Shown here: one piece after another, positions 48,229 through 57,843 of the stretch | Layout: each line of letters opens with the position of its first letter | Position numbering within the stretch: position 1 is the stretch's first letter | Assembly: GCA_001570385.1 (NCBI GenBank) | Contig: BBYL01000017.1 | Location: forward strand, 186,001-250,000 | Direction: 5' to 3' | DNA: 64,000 bases | Origin: Microtetraspora glauca | GTDB taxonomy: Bacteria; Actinomycetota; Actinomycetes; Streptosporangiales; Streptosporangiaceae | Notes under the pieces: generated by a model | Seen by the model: the letters and a program-made list of their open reading frames with translations, nothing else | Database searches by the model: none | What the model was told of the DNA's origin: nothing | Position numbers and translations under genes: made by a program

Positions 48229-51200
48229 ATGAGTTCGACGCCGCTCGCACCCGGCGACCCCGTACGCATCGGCGAGTACGCGCTGGCCGGACGCCTGGGC
48301 AGCGGCGGTCAGGGCGTCGTCTACGAGGCGTACGACGCGGCGGGCCTCCGGGTGGCGCTCAAGGCTCTCCACCAGGACGGGCTGCGCCGGCCTCCGGCGA
48401 AGGAGGTCGCGGCCACCCGGCGGGTGTCGTCGTTCTGCACCGCCAAGATCCTGCATGTCGACCTCGACGGCGGCCGGCCGTACATCGTCAGCGAGTTCGT
48501 GGACGGGCCCAGCCTGCGCTCGGCGGTGGAGCGGGCCGGGCCGTACACCGACGACGCCCTGCACCGGCTCGCCACAGGAGTGGCGACGGCGGTCGCGGCC
48601 GTCCACGAGGCGGGCGTCGTGCACCGGGACCTGAAACCGGACAACGTCCTGCTCGGCCCGGACGGCCCTCGGGTCATCGACTTCGGCATCGCGCGCATCC
48701 TGGAGGGGTCGCTGACCGCCGACAGCGCGGTGATCGGGACGCCCGCCTACATGGCGCCCGAACTGTTCTCCGGAGGCACGGCGGGGCCCGCGGCGGACGT
48801 CTTCGCCTGGGGCGCGGTGATGGTGTTCGCCGCGACCGGCGCGGCGCCGTTCCAGCGGGACCACGTCGCCGCGGTCGTGCACCAGATCCTGACCGCCGAG
48901 ACCGATCTCAGCCCGTTGCCCGAGCCGCTGCGCTCGCTCGTGGCCGACGCGCTCAGCAAGGATCCCGGCACCCGGCCGACGTCGCGCGACCTCCTGCTCG
49001 GCCTGCTCGGAGGCGCCGCTCCGCGCGACTCGCTGCTCGCGCGCGGCAGCGACACGGCGGCGGCCGTGCGGCCTCCGGAAACACTCGCCGCGCCGGCTCC
49101 CGAGCTGGGGGACGTGGCGGAGGAGGTGTACTCGTCCCTGCCCGAGGCCGATCGGGCGGTCGTGCCGCGAATCCTGCTGCGGATGACCGGCCCCGAGAAC
49201 GAGCTGTACGTCGTGGAGGAGAACGAGCTCAACGACGACACCGGCGGTGACGTCGAGGCCGTACTCGCGCGCTTCGTCTCGGCGGGGCTGGTGAGCCGCC
49301 GGGAGGGCGGCGTCGGCCTGGCGAACGCCGCCGTGCCCCAGGCATGGTCGCGGCTGCGCGACTGGCTCGCGGACGACCGCGCCGGGCTCGCGACCCACCA
49401 TCGGATCCGTACGGCGGCCCGGACCTGGGAGTCGGGCGGCCGCAAGGGCGGCGACCTGCTCAGCGGCACCGAGCTCGACACCGCCATGCAGTGGGCGGCG
49501 ACCGCCCGCCGGCACATCGGCCTCAACCAGCGGGAACGTGCCTTCCTCGACGCGGGCGCGGCGCTGTCCAGGCGGCGGATCCGGCTGCGCCGTGCGGCCG
49601 TCGGCGGGCTGGCGTTCCTGCTCGCCGTAGCGATCACCCTCGGCGGCCTGGCGGAGCTCATGCGCCGTGACGCCGACGCGCAGCGCAGGACCGCCGTGGC
49701 CGAGAGAAGAACCGCCCAGACGGAACGGGCCAAGGCCGACACCCGCCGGGACATCGCCGTGGCCGACGGCCTCACCGCCACGGTGAAGGAGCTGCGGGAG
49801 CCGGATCCCGCCGGAGCCATGCGGCTGAGCCTCGCGGCCTGGCGCATCGCCCCCACCGAGGCGACCCGCTCGGCCGTGCTCGGCTCGCTGGTCCAGCGGG
49901 AACTCACCGTCTTCAGCCCGCCCTCGATCGACGGCGCGTGCCAGAGCGCCGACGGGGCCACCGAGGCGGTACTGACCGGTGCCGACCTCGAACTCTGGGA
50001 CATCGCGTCCGGCACACGGAAACGCGTGCTCAAGGGCGTGCCCACGGACAGTTCCGCGTGCGAGCTGAGCCCGGACGGACGGCTGGTCGTGCTGTGGAAG
50101 AACAAGGCGTACAACGTGGTGGACACTTCCACGGGGAAGTCGAAGAAGGTACCGGGAGACGTGGCCCGCTTCACGGCCTCCACGCGTTACCTGGTCGCCA
50201 CGACGGGCGAGCGGGAGCGGCTGCTCCGGCTGCCGGACCTGGCGCCGGTCCCCGGGCTGCCCGAGGCGTACCGGATCGGAACCGACGCCGAGGGCACGTA
50301 CGCCGCGCTCCAGACCGAGGACGGCTACGTCGATCTCTTCCGGATCGCCGGGCCGGAACGGATCGCGCGCCTCGGCCCCGGCAAGAAGGGCGCGGCGGAT
50401 CCCCAGCTGAGCCCGGAAGGGATCGCCGTCGCCCCCGGAGGGAAGCGGATCACACTCGCCGCCGGCCTCGACATCGTGACACTGGATCCGGGGAAGCCCG
50501 GTGCCCCTCGGTCCGGCCACCCGCCGACGGGAGCCGGGGAAAGGGACCTCGCGAACCTCGCCGTCTTCAGCCGTGACGGCATGGTGCTGGCGACGGCCAA
50601 CAGGTGGGCGGTGCAGATCTGGGACCCCGCCACCATGAGAGAGCTGGGCCGGTTCAGCTATCCGGGATTCTGGACCACCTCGATCGCGTTCTCCTCCGAC
50701 GGCGACCGGCTGGTGCTCGGCGGATTCGACGGCACCGTCCGGACGCTGGACGTGCGGGCGTTCACCCGCCCCGTCCGCCTGCGCGTGAGCGACGGCTCCC
50801 CGGGAGGCCCCGTGCTCGGCGCGCTGTTCAGCCCGGACGGCGCGACGATCGCGACGGTCTCCCGTGAAGCGGTGCGCTTCTGGGACCGCCGCACCGGCGA
50901 CCAGATCGGCCGGGACGTCAAGGGCCCATGGGAGACCACCTGGGAAACTGTCAACCCCACGGCCGTCGTGGTCCCCGCCATGGCGTTCGCGCCCGACGGG
51001 AAAACCTTCGCGACCGTCCGTTCCAACAGCGTCGTTTCGCTGATCGGCGTCCCGGACGGGAGCGAACGCGGCCGGATCCTGCTGCCGGCGAACACCGAGG
51101 ACGACCCCGAGGAGATCTTCGCTCTGGCGTTCAGCCCCGACGGGACGACGCTCGCCGTCTCCGACGCGCGGGAGAGGATCCGGCTCTACGACACCGCACG

Positions 51201-51840
51201 GCTTCGGCCGTCCGGCGGCACGAAGGCCTTCCTCGTCACCACGCTCGCCTGGAGTCCCGACGGGCGGACGCTCGCGCTCGGCAGTCCCGAACAGACCATG
51301 CTGTGGGACACGAACGATAGCGCCCCCAGCAAGCCCTTCGCCAAGGAGCACAGCAGCGAAGCCCTGGCGTTCGCCCCTGACGGCGCGAGCCTGGTCGTCC
51401 GGGGTGAGAACGCGTGTTCCTGCGCGAACCAGGTGGGCCCGGCGATCGACGCGCGGGCCTGGATCTGGGACACCGGGACCGGCCGGCCGGTCGATCCCCC
51501 TCTGGAGGGGCACACCGAGCCGGTGATCGCCGCGGCCTACTCCCCGGACGGACGGTCGCTGGCCACGGCGAGCGCCGACGACACCATCAGGCTGTGGGAC
51601 GTCGCGACCCACCGGATGGTCGGCCTGCCGTTCACCGGTCACACCGGCGACGTGGTGGCGGTCGCGTTCGGCCCGGACGGCCGGACGCTGTCCTCGGTCG
51701 GCGCGGACGGCACCGTCGTGACCCAGGACCTCGATCCGGACCGGGTCTTCCGATCCCTCTGCGCCCGCGCCGGCGGCGGCCTGTCCGAGCGGGACTGGGC
51801 CAGGCTGGTCCCCGACGTCCCCTACCGCGCGACCTGCTGA
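48229..51840 (+). CDS. Ser/Thr kinase fused to a membrane segment and WD40 repeats
   Basis: A 1203-residue protein. Kinase domain 14-290: glycine loop LGSGGQGVV, catalytic HRDLKPDN at about 131-138, DFGIA and GTPAYMAPE. Residues 300-455 resemble the part just after the ATPase in nSTAND1-type proteins (PEADRAVVPRILLRMTG...RLRDWLADDR). A membrane helix is at about 457-478 (AVGGLAFLLAVAITLGG), then a charged coiled coil (RRTAVAERRTAQTERAKAD). WD40 repeats cover about 570-1170, with typical FSPDG...LWD words. Function is likely signal integration through protein binding. ATG at 48229 follows GGGAG. Confidence 0.88.
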   Translation: MSSTPLAPGDPVRIGEYALAGRLGSGGQGVVYEAYDAAGLRVALKALHQDGLRRPPAKEVAATRRVSSFCTAKILHVDLDGGRPYIVSEFVDGPSLRSAVERAGPYTDDALHRLATGVATAVAAVHEAGVVHRDLKPDNVLLGPDGPRVIDFGIARILEGSLTADSAVIGTPAYMAPELFSGGTAGPAADVFAWGAVMVFAATGAAPFQRDHVAAVVHQILTAETDLSPLPEPLRSLVADALSKDPGTRPTSRDLLLGLLGGAAPRDSLLARGSDTAAAVRPPETLAAPAPELGDVAEEVYSSLPEADRAVVPRILLRMTGPENELYVVEENELNDDTGGDVEAVLARFVSAGLVSRREGGVGLANAAVPQAWSRLRDWLADDRAGLATHHRIRTAARTWESGGRKGGDLLSGTELDTAMQWAATARRHIGLNQRERAFLDAGAALSRRRIRLRRAAVGGLAFLLAVAITLGGLAELMRRDADAQRRTAVAERRTAQTERAKADTRRDIAVADGLTATVKELREPDPAGAMRLSLAAWRIAPTEATRSAVLGSLVQRELTVFSPPSIDGACQSADGATEAVLTGADLELWDIASGTRKRVLKGVPTDSSACELSPDGRLVVLWKNKAYNVVDTSTGKSKKVPGDVARFTASTRYLVATTGERERLLRLPDLAPVPGLPEAYRIGTDAEGTYAALQTEDGYVDLFRIAGPERIARLGPGKKGAADPQLSPEGIAVAPGGKRITLAAGLDIVTLDPGKPGAPRSGHPPTGAGERDLANLAVFSRDGMVLATANRWAVQIWDPATMRELGRFSYPGFWTTSIAFSSDGDRLVLGGFDGTVRTLDVRAFTRPVRLRVSDGSPGGPVLGALFSPDGATIATVSREAVRFWDRRTGDQIGRDVKGPWETTWETVNPTAVVVPAMAFAPDGKTFATVRSNSVVSLIGVPDGSERGRILLPANTEDDPEEIFALAFSPDGTTLAVSDARERIRLYDTARLRPSGGTKAFLVTTLAWSPDGRTLALGSPEQTMLWDTNDSAPSKPFAKEHSSEALAFAPDGASLVVRGENACSCANQVGPAIDARAWIWDTGTGRPVDPPLEGHTEPVIAAAYSPDGRSLATASADDTIRLWDVATHRMVGLPFTGHTGDVVAVAFGPDGRTLSSVGADGTVVTQDLDPDRVFRSLCARAGGGLSERDWARLVPDVPYRATC

Positions 51841-51866
51841 CCGGGACGCGCGGGCCGGAGCGGGCG

Positions 51867-54107
51867 TCAGCGGCGACCGGTCGCGGAGAGCTCCTTCTCC
51901 GGTACGGCGCCCGCCGGCTCCTCGTCGTGGCCCTCGATGGAGATGTTCGGCAGGATCCGGTCCAGCCAGCGAGGGATCCACCAGTTGAGCCGCCCGAGCA
52001 GGACCATCGTGGCGGGCACCAGGAACCCGCGGATGATCGTGGCGTCGACGGCGATGGCCACCGCCAGGCCGACGCCGAACACCTTCACCAGCGGGTCCGG
52101 GTAGGCGACGAACGCGGTGAACACCGCCACCATGATCAGCGCGGCGGAGGTGATCACCCGGCCGGTGGACCCCAGCCCCTCGGCGACGGCCGCCCGGTTG
52201 TCCCCCGTCCGCGTGTACGCCTGCCGTACCGAGGTGAGCAGGAACACCTCGTAGTCCATGGACAACCCGAAGAGCACCGCGAACAGCATCAGCGGGACAT
52301 AGGTGTCGATCGGCACGGAGAAGAACAGCGTCTGCACGAACGACCCGTCCGGGGAGTAGGGCGGGTCCATGCCGACGAGCCGGCTGCCCACGCCCATGGA
52401 GAACACCACGGCGAGCGCCCCGAACGCGGTGCCGAGGGAGACGAGGTTCATCAGCGCGGCCTTGATCGCCACCAGAGGGGCGCGGAACGCGAGCAGCAGG
52501 AGCAGCGCGCTGAGCAGCACGACGACCGCGACCACCAGCGGGGTCCTGCCCATGATGCGGTCCCCGGCGTCCGCCAGGCCGGCGACCTCGCCGCCCACGT
52601 GGACGTGCGCGCCCGGGACCCGGATCGCCCGCACCCTGGACACGACGTCGAGGGCGCGCGGATCGCTCGGCGCGTACTCGGAGATCACCTGCACGAGCAC
52701 GGAACGGCCGTTCTCGTTGACCTTGTGCGGCGACACGTGCGCGACGCCGTCGGTGCGCTGCAACCGCCGGGTCAGGTCCTGGACGACGGGATCGGCCGGT
52801 GTGGTGTCCGCGATCTTCTGGTCGAGCTCGGCGACGACGATGAGCGGGCCGTTCGCGCCGGGCCCGAACCCGACCGACACCAGCTCGTACGCCCGGCGCT
52901 CCGAGGTGCCCCGGTCCGAGTACCCCTGGTCGAGGGGGCCGAGCTTCAACGCCGCGGCCGGGGCCGCAAGCGCGGCGAGCGCGACCACGGTGACGGTGAG
53001 CACGCGCCATGGGCGGCCGGCGACCCAGTTGCCGAGCGCGGCCCAGCCGGTGGCGGGCCCGTGCCGTCCCGCGACGCGTCCCACCAGCGGCAGCCGGAGC
53101 GCGTTGACACGGTGGCCGAGCAGGCCGAGCAGCGCGGGCACGAGGGTGATCGAGGTGAGCACGGCGCACACGACGGAGATGCCGGTGATCCAGCCGAGCG
53201 TGCGCAGCAGCGGGAAGCCGGCGAGCGTCAGCGCGCTCAACGCGATGACCACCGTGCCGCCCGCGAAGAGGACCGCGCCGCCCGAGCTCGCGACCGTACG
53301 CCGGACCGAGTCGTGGACCGGCACGCCGTCGGCCAGCATTCGGCGGTGCCGCGAGAGCAAGAAGAGCGCGTAGTCGATGCCGACGCCGAGGCCGATCATC
53401 GTGGCCATGATCGAGGCCGACTTGGGCACGTCCACGACGTGGCCGAGCAGGCCGATGACGCCGAGGCCGACACCGAGGCTGATCAACGCGGTGAAGACGG
53501 GGATCAGCGCGGCGACCAGCGTGCCGAAGGCGAACAGCAGGACCAGCAGCGCGACGGCCACCCCGATGATCTCGCTGGTCCCGGTCTTGATCTCCTTGTC
53601 CGCGGGAGAACCGGAGCCCGCGGGCACCACCTCGATGTCCGCCTCCGTCGCGGGGGCCGCCGCCGCGACGAGCGCCTGCGCGGTCTCGCCGAGCTTCACG
53701 CTGTCCTGGCCCTGCAGCCGCACGGTGATCATGCCGATGCGCTGGTTGGAGGCCATGCCGCCGAGGCGGTACGGCGTCTGCGCCTCGACGACGTGCGGGA
53801 CCTCGCGGATCCGGGCCAGCGCGTCGCCGACGGCCTTCTCGCGGCCCTCCGACAGTAGGGTGCCCTCCTCGGTGTACAGCACGAGCTGGACGGTGCCTCC
53901 GGCGTCGTAGCCGGGGCCGAACCCCTCGCGCATGAGCTCGTGCGCCCGCTGCGCGTCCGTGCCGGGGATGGCGACGTTGTTGCTGACCGGGCTCCCGTAG
54001 ATCATGGTGACGGCGGTGAGCAGACCCGCCGCGAGCACCCAGAGCGCGAGCACGAGCTGCCCGTGCCGGGCGCACCAGCCACCGAGACGTCCTAGCAACG
54101 CACTCAT
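51867..54107 (-). CDS. MMPL/RND family transporter
   Basis: A 746-residue membrane protein with about 12 hydrophobic segments in two halves. Each half begins with one segment, has a large outside domain and then a block of five segments, as in MmpL proteins. Diagnostic words: GLGVGIDYALFLLSRHRRML near residue 235 and GLSMDYEVFLLTSVRQAY near 615, the paired proton-relay Asp-Tyr motifs. Such pumps move lipids or drugs outward. Divergent from a TetR gene across a palindrome. Confidence 0.92.
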   Translation of the reverse strand: MSALLGRLGGWCARHGQLVLALWVLAAGLLTAVTMIYGSPVSNNVAIPGTDAQRAHELMREGFGPGYDAGGTVQLVLYTEEGTLLSEGREKAVGDALARIREVPHVVEAQTPYRLGGMASNQRIGMITVRLQGQDSVKLGETAQALVAAAAPATEADIEVVPAGSGSPADKEIKTGTSEIIGVAVALLVLLFAFGTLVAALIPVFTALISLGVGLGVIGLLGHVVDVPKSASIMATMIGLGVGIDYALFLLSRHRRMLADGVPVHDSVRRTVASSGGAVLFAGGTVVIALSALTLAGFPLLRTLGWITGISVVCAVLTSITLVPALLGLLGHRVNALRLPLVGRVAGRHGPATGWAALGNWVAGRPWRVLTVTVVALAALAAPAAALKLGPLDQGYSDRGTSERRAYELVSVGFGPGANGPLIVVAELDQKIADTTPADPVVQDLTRRLQRTDGVAHVSPHKVNENGRSVLVQVISEYAPSDPRALDVVSRVRAIRVPGAHVHVGGEVAGLADAGDRIMGRTPLVVAVVVLLSALLLLLAFRAPLVAIKAALMNLVSLGTAFGALAVVFSMGVGSRLVGMDPPYSPDGSFVQTLFFSVPIDTYVPLMLFAVLFGLSMDYEVFLLTSVRQAYTRTGDNRAAVAEGLGSTGRVITSAALIMVAVFTAFVAYPDPLVKVFGVGLAVAIAVDATIIRGFLVPATMVLLGRLNWWIPRWLDRILPNISIEGHDEEPAGAVPEKELSATGRR

Positions 54108-54141
54108 GGGAACCCGCCCGTCATGTCGCTGTAACGCCGTC

Positions 54142-54157
54142 CTGTACGGTCGTACAG
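54142..54157. promoter_or_regulatory. TetR operator for the MMPL/TetR pair
   Basis: CTGTACG-GT-CGTACAG, perfect 7-bp arms. A third half-site CGTACAG follows at 54160-54166, so two regulator dimers could bind. It lies 35 bp before the MMPL start and 66 bp before tetR. Confidence 0.75.
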
Positions 54158-54222
54158 AGCGTACAGATCGAGCGTAAGTCGCAAATCAGGCTTAATGCCG
54201 TACCTCTCTCGGAAATGAGACG

Positions 54223-54765
54223 ATGGCCACATTCGACCCTGGGAACGACACCCGGTCCCGCATCCTGGCCGCCGCTCGCGAGCTGTTCGCGGAGCGGGGA
54301 TACGCGGCGACGTCGCTGGCCGACATCGCGGCGGCGGTGGGCCTGACCAAGACCGCCGTGGCCTACCACTTCCACCCGAAGGACCGCCTGGCCGCCGAGC
54401 TCATCACGCCCGCCGCCGAGGACGTACTGCGCCTGCTGGGCACGGACTTCGGCGGTGACCGCCCCGCCTACATCCGCGCCTTCGTCTCCTTCGCCGTACG
54501 GCACCGCGCCGTCATCCGGCTGTTCATGGAGGACATCGGCGGAGCCGACGACGCGCCGCCCGGCTCGCCCGGCGAGGCGATCAGGACCTTCCGCGACGAG
54601 TTGTACGCGCGACTGGCCGGGGCCGACCCCGACGCCGCGACCCGGGTCCGCGCCTGGGCCGTCCTCGGCTGCGTGCAGGCAGCCGTGGTCAAGACCACCG
54701 ACGTGCCCGGTGAACTGGTCGAGGAGACCGTCGTCCGCGCCGCCCTCGCGATCTACGAATCCTGA
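54223..54765 (+). CDS. TetR family regulator of the MMPL pump
   Basis: A 180-residue TetR protein with HTH RSRILAAARELFAERGYAATSLADIAAAVGLTKTAVAYHFHPKDRLAAEL. The short helical effector domain has no recognised ligand. Its divergent position and the palindrome at 54142 suggest it represses the transporter gene and itself. Confidence 0.9.
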   Translation: MATFDPGNDTRSRILAAARELFAERGYAATSLADIAAAVGLTKTAVAYHFHPKDRLAAELITPAAEDVLRLLGTDFGGDRPAYIRAFVSFAVRHRAVIRLFMEDIGGADDAPPGSPGEAIRTFRDELYARLAGADPDAATRVRAWAVLGCVQAAVVKTTDVPGELVEETVVRAALAIYES

Positions 54766-54777
54766 TCCACAGACGGC

Positions 54778-54846
54778 GGCGAGTCGCGGGCCGGTCAGGA
54801 GTCGCGGGGTGACGTGGCGAGTCGCGGGCCGGTCAGGAGTCGCGGG
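54778..54846. repeat. Direct repeat duplicating the 3' end of a kinase gene
   Basis: A 31-bp sequence starting GGCGAGTCGCGGGCCGGTCA occurs at 54778-54808 and 54816-54846, spaced 38 bp apart. The second copy covers the stop and last codons of the kinase at 54833. The first is a non-coding copy beyond it. Confidence 0.8.
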
Positions 54847-56356
54847 CGAGGCTGCCGCTGTACGCGACCTTTCCATCGCCCGACCGGATCACATCCACCC
54901 TGGCGGCCCGGTCGTCCGTGGCGGAGAACACGACGATCCCCGGATGGCAACTCGTGCCGGTCACATGGTCCAGGCGAAGGATGAGGTCGCCCTTCTTCTC
55001 CCCTGTCCGGGTGAGGCGCCCCTCGCAGTGCAGGTCGGCACCCCAGCGCATGCGTGAGGAGCCGGACAGGTAGATCTCCATCGGGAACGTCCGGGCCGCC
55101 TGGGGGAATCGGGCCACCCCGATCCACATGCCGGCGTACCCTTCCACCCCGTCGGAGGACCGCGCGCCGGAGCCGGTGCCCGAACCGGCGTCCGAACCAG
55201 TGCTCGATCCGGTGCTCGATCCGGTGTCGGTGCCGGAACCGCCGAGGCCGGTCAGGAAGATCGCCACCCCGGTGAGAAGGGCGAGCGTGGCGGCCAGCGT
55301 CGCCGTGACGGGCAACCAGCGGCGACGCCCTGTCCCGCGAACCTCCTGAGCCGCGCGCTCCCCCGTCTCGCCGAAGGCGGCCAGAGGCGCCGTCGCCACG
55401 AACGGCCCGCCGATCGCATCCGGCGTACCGGTCGCCCCCGTCGCCGGCAGCGGGCCCGACATCGGGGCCGGAGCGGCGGCCGGGTCGGTGACCCGGGAGA
55501 GAGCCGAAGCGGTGGCCGACATCCGGGCGGGCGGGGTCACGGTCGCCGCCGTCCCGCCGCCGAGGAGCCTGCTCAGCACCTCCTCCGCTCCGGGACGGTC
55601 GCGCGGCTCGCCCGCCAGACAGGCGATCACGATTTCCCGGAGCGAGCCGCCGAGGGGCTCGAGGTCCGGCGTGCCGTACAGGATCCTGGCCAGGGTCGCG
55701 GCGTACGTTTCGGCGGCGAAGGCGTGCCGCCCGCTCGCGGCGTACGCCATGGTGAGGGCCCAGCTGAACATGTCACCGGCGGGCCCGGCGGGCTCGCCCC
55801 TGAGCTGCTCCGGGGCGAGATAGGCGGGTGTGCCGACCGGCCCGCCGGTCGTCGTCGTGGCGTCGAGCAGGCGCGAGATGCCGAAGTCGATGACGCGCGG
55901 CCCGTCCGCGCCGATGAGGACGTTCCCCGGCTTGAAGTCGCGGTGGGCCACACCGGCACGGTGGATGGCGGCGAGCGCGGTGGCGGTCCCGACCGCGACA
56001 CGGTCGAGGGCCCCGTCCGACCTCGGCCCGTCGGCCGTGACGCTCTGCTGGAGCGAGACGCCGTCGACGTACTCGCTGACGATGTAGGGCCGGTCACCGT
56101 CGAGGTCGGCGTCCAGGACCTGCGCGGTGCAGAACGGGGCGACGCGCCGTACAGCCTGGATCTCCCCGACGAACCTGCGCCGGTCGGAGCCGCCGCCGGC
56201 CAGGCGGGCGTGGAGCAGCTTCACCGCGACGGGCGATCCGTCGGGGCCGGTGGAGAGGAAGACCACGCCTTGGCCGCCCGCTCCGAGCCGCCCGTCGAGG
56301 ATGTAGTCACCGAGCCGCCGTGGATCCTCCGGGCGCAGAGGGGAAGGCCGCGACAT
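54833..56356 (-). CDS. Membrane-bound Ser/Thr protein kinase
   Basis: A 507-residue kinase. Domain at about 14-275: glycine loop LGAGGQGVVF, ATP-binding Lys in VAVKLLHARLA, catalytic HRDFKPGN at about 143-150, DFGISRLL and GTPAYLAPEQL. A proline/alanine linker leads to a membrane helix near 345-370, then a Gly/Ser/Thr-rich spacer (SSTGSSTGSDAGSGTGSG) and a small outside domain of about 110 residues with two Cys (HCEGRLTR, TSCHPGI). ATG at 56356 follows no ribosome site and may be leaderless; the TTG at 56362 is less likely. Confidence 0.9.
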   Translation of the reverse strand: MSRPSPLRPEDPRRLGDYILDGRLGAGGQGVVFLSTGPDGSPVAVKLLHARLAGGGSDRRRFVGEIQAVRRVAPFCTAQVLDADLDGDRPYIVSEYVDGVSLQQSVTADGPRSDGALDRVAVGTATALAAIHRAGVAHRDFKPGNVLIGADGPRVIDFGISRLLDATTTTGGPVGTPAYLAPEQLRGEPAGPAGDMFSWALTMAYAASGRHAFAAETYAATLARILYGTPDLEPLGGSLREIVIACLAGEPRDRPGAEEVLSRLLGGGTAATVTPPARMSATASALSRVTDPAAAPAPMSGPLPATGATGTPDAIGGPFVATAPLAAFGETGERAAQEVRGTGRRRWLPVTATLAATLALLTGVAIFLTGLGGSGTDTGSSTGSSTGSDAGSGTGSGARSSDGVEGYAGMWIGVARFPQAARTFPMEIYLSGSSRMRWGADLHCEGRLTRTGEKKGDLILRLDHVTGTSCHPGIVVFSATDDRAARVDVIRSGDGKVAYSGSLARDS

Positions 56357-56635
56357 CCGCAATACGTATCATGGCCGCCGCTACCGGACGCAATCCGGAC
56401 AACGGGCCTCCTACCCCAACAGCTCGATCGCACAGCGTGCCGCTCCCGCCTTCGCGACCCTCGCGTCACTGATCATCAGAGGACAACGCAGGGCCTCAGC
56501 CGGCACGGCATACAGAGCGCCGTACGCACGGTGACCGTCCCGAAGCCCCACCCCCGATCGAGGTGAGGCGGCGGCGGAGCGCTTCCATCGGCACTGGATA
56601 TCCGGGCAGATGTGGACAGCCGATAGCCTTACCGC

Positions 56636-57460
56636 GTGCTGGAACAGATCACGGCGACGCGTTACGTGACGCCTCTCAGGGAGGGCGGCTCGCTTCCCGG
56701 CGTCGTGGAAGCCGATGATCTCGGCACCTATGTCGTGAAATTTCGGGGGGCCGGGCAGGGACGCCGGGTCCTCGTCGCCGAGATCATCTGTGCCGAGCTG
56801 GCCAGGAACCTCGGCTTCGCCACCCCCGAGCTGAAGGTCATCGACCTCGACCCCCAGATCGGCGCGCGGGAGCCCGACGAGGAGATCCAGGACCTGCTGA
56901 CCGCGAGCGCGGGCCACAACCTGGCGATCGACTTCCTTCCGGGCGCCCTCGGCTTCGACACGCTCGGCCGGGAGCCGGACCCGGTGTTCGCCTCCCGCCT
57001 GCTCTGGTTCGACGCCCTCATCCACAACGTCGACCGGAGCTGGCGCAACCCCAACCTCCTCGTCTGGCACGGCGACGTGTGGCTGATCGACCACGGCGCC
57101 GCGCTCTGGTTCCACCACAACTGGCCGTCCGCCAACCCCCGGCGGGCGTTCGACGGGAGCGACCACGTGCTCGCGCCGTACGCCACCGAGCTCGAAGCGG
57201 CCGACGCCGAGTTGGCCCCGCGCGTCACCCGCGACCTGCTCGACAAGGTGACCGCGCTGGTCCCCGACGAGTGGCTGGCGGACGAGCCGGGCTTCGACGA
57301 TCCGCAGGCCGTACGCGACGGATACGTCGAGCACCTCCTCGCCCGCGCGCGCGGGCCGCGCGACTGGCTCCCCGGCACGGCGACGGCCGCTGCCGCCGGT
57401 CGCGAGCGGCAGGGCTCCATCGGCGGCTTCTGGCGCGCGACGCGGGAGGAGAACCGATGA
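56636..57460 (+). CDS. HipA-like kinase-fold protein
   Basis: A 274-residue protein related to HipA. Visible: GTYVVKFRGAGQGRRVLVAEIICAELARNLGFATPELKVIDL (ATP-binding Lys in VKF), then LWFDALIHNVDRSWRNPNLLV with the catalytic Asp-x-x-x-x-Asn type motif, and VWLIDHGAALWFHH with the metal-binding Asp. It lacks the N-terminal subdomain of true HipA and is not accompanied by a HipB-type DNA-binding protein; the partner is a DUF3037 gene overlapping by ATGA. GTG at 56636 was kept because the domain begins there. Confidence 0.85.
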   Translation: MLEQITATRYVTPLREGGSLPGVVEADDLGTYVVKFRGAGQGRRVLVAEIICAELARNLGFATPELKVIDLDPQIGAREPDEEIQDLLTASAGHNLAIDFLPGALGFDTLGREPDPVFASRLLWFDALIHNVDRSWRNPNLLVWHGDVWLIDHGAALWFHHNWPSANPRRAFDGSDHVLAPYATELEAADAELAPRVTRDLLDKVTALVPDEWLADEPGFDDPQAVRDGYVEHLLARARGPRDWLPGTATAAAAGRERQGSIGGFWRATREENR

Positions 57461-57843
57461 GCCGCGACGTCTACGAGTACGCCGTCATCCGCGTGATCCC
57501 CAGCGTCGAGCGGGGCGAGCTGATCAACGCGGGCGTCATCCTCTACTGCCAGCCGCGCGGCTATCTCTGCGCCCGCGTCGAGCTGGACGAGGCCCGGCTG
57601 CGCGCGCTCAGCACCTCCGTCGATCTCCCCGGTGTACGGCACGCGCTCGCGGCCTACGAGATGGCCTGCACCGGAGACGCCGGCCCCCTCGACAACGAGG
57701 CGCCCGGCAGCCGGTTCCGGTGGCTGACCGCCCCCCGGAGCACGATCGTCCAGACCGGCCCGGTCCACGCGGGACTGACCCGCGACCCGGAGGCCGAGCT
57801 CGACCACCTGATGGACCGGCTGGTCAGAAGAGCACGGACATGA
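57457..57843 (+). CDS. DUF3037 family protein
   Basis: A 128-residue protein: YEYAVIRVIPSVERGELINAGVILYCQPRGYLCARVELDEARLRAL, typical of DUF3037, an unassigned domain paired with HipA-like genes in many bacteria. It is translationally coupled to the HipA-like gene. Its 3' end overlaps the convergent GNAT gene by 20 nt. Confidence 0.9.
   Translation: MSRDVYEYAVIRVIPSVERGELINAGVILYCQPRGYLCARVELDEARLRALSTSVDLPGVRHALAAYEMACTGDAGPLDNEAPGSRFRWLTAPRSTIVQTGPVHAGLTRDPEAELDHLMDRLVRRART

Noticed and set aside
47923..54075. A 2050-residue minus-strand open frame
   Set aside because: It runs antisense to the WD40 kinase and in another frame of the MMPL gene; its composition is Arg/Gly/Ala-rich with no domain. 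High-GC DNA produces such shadows.
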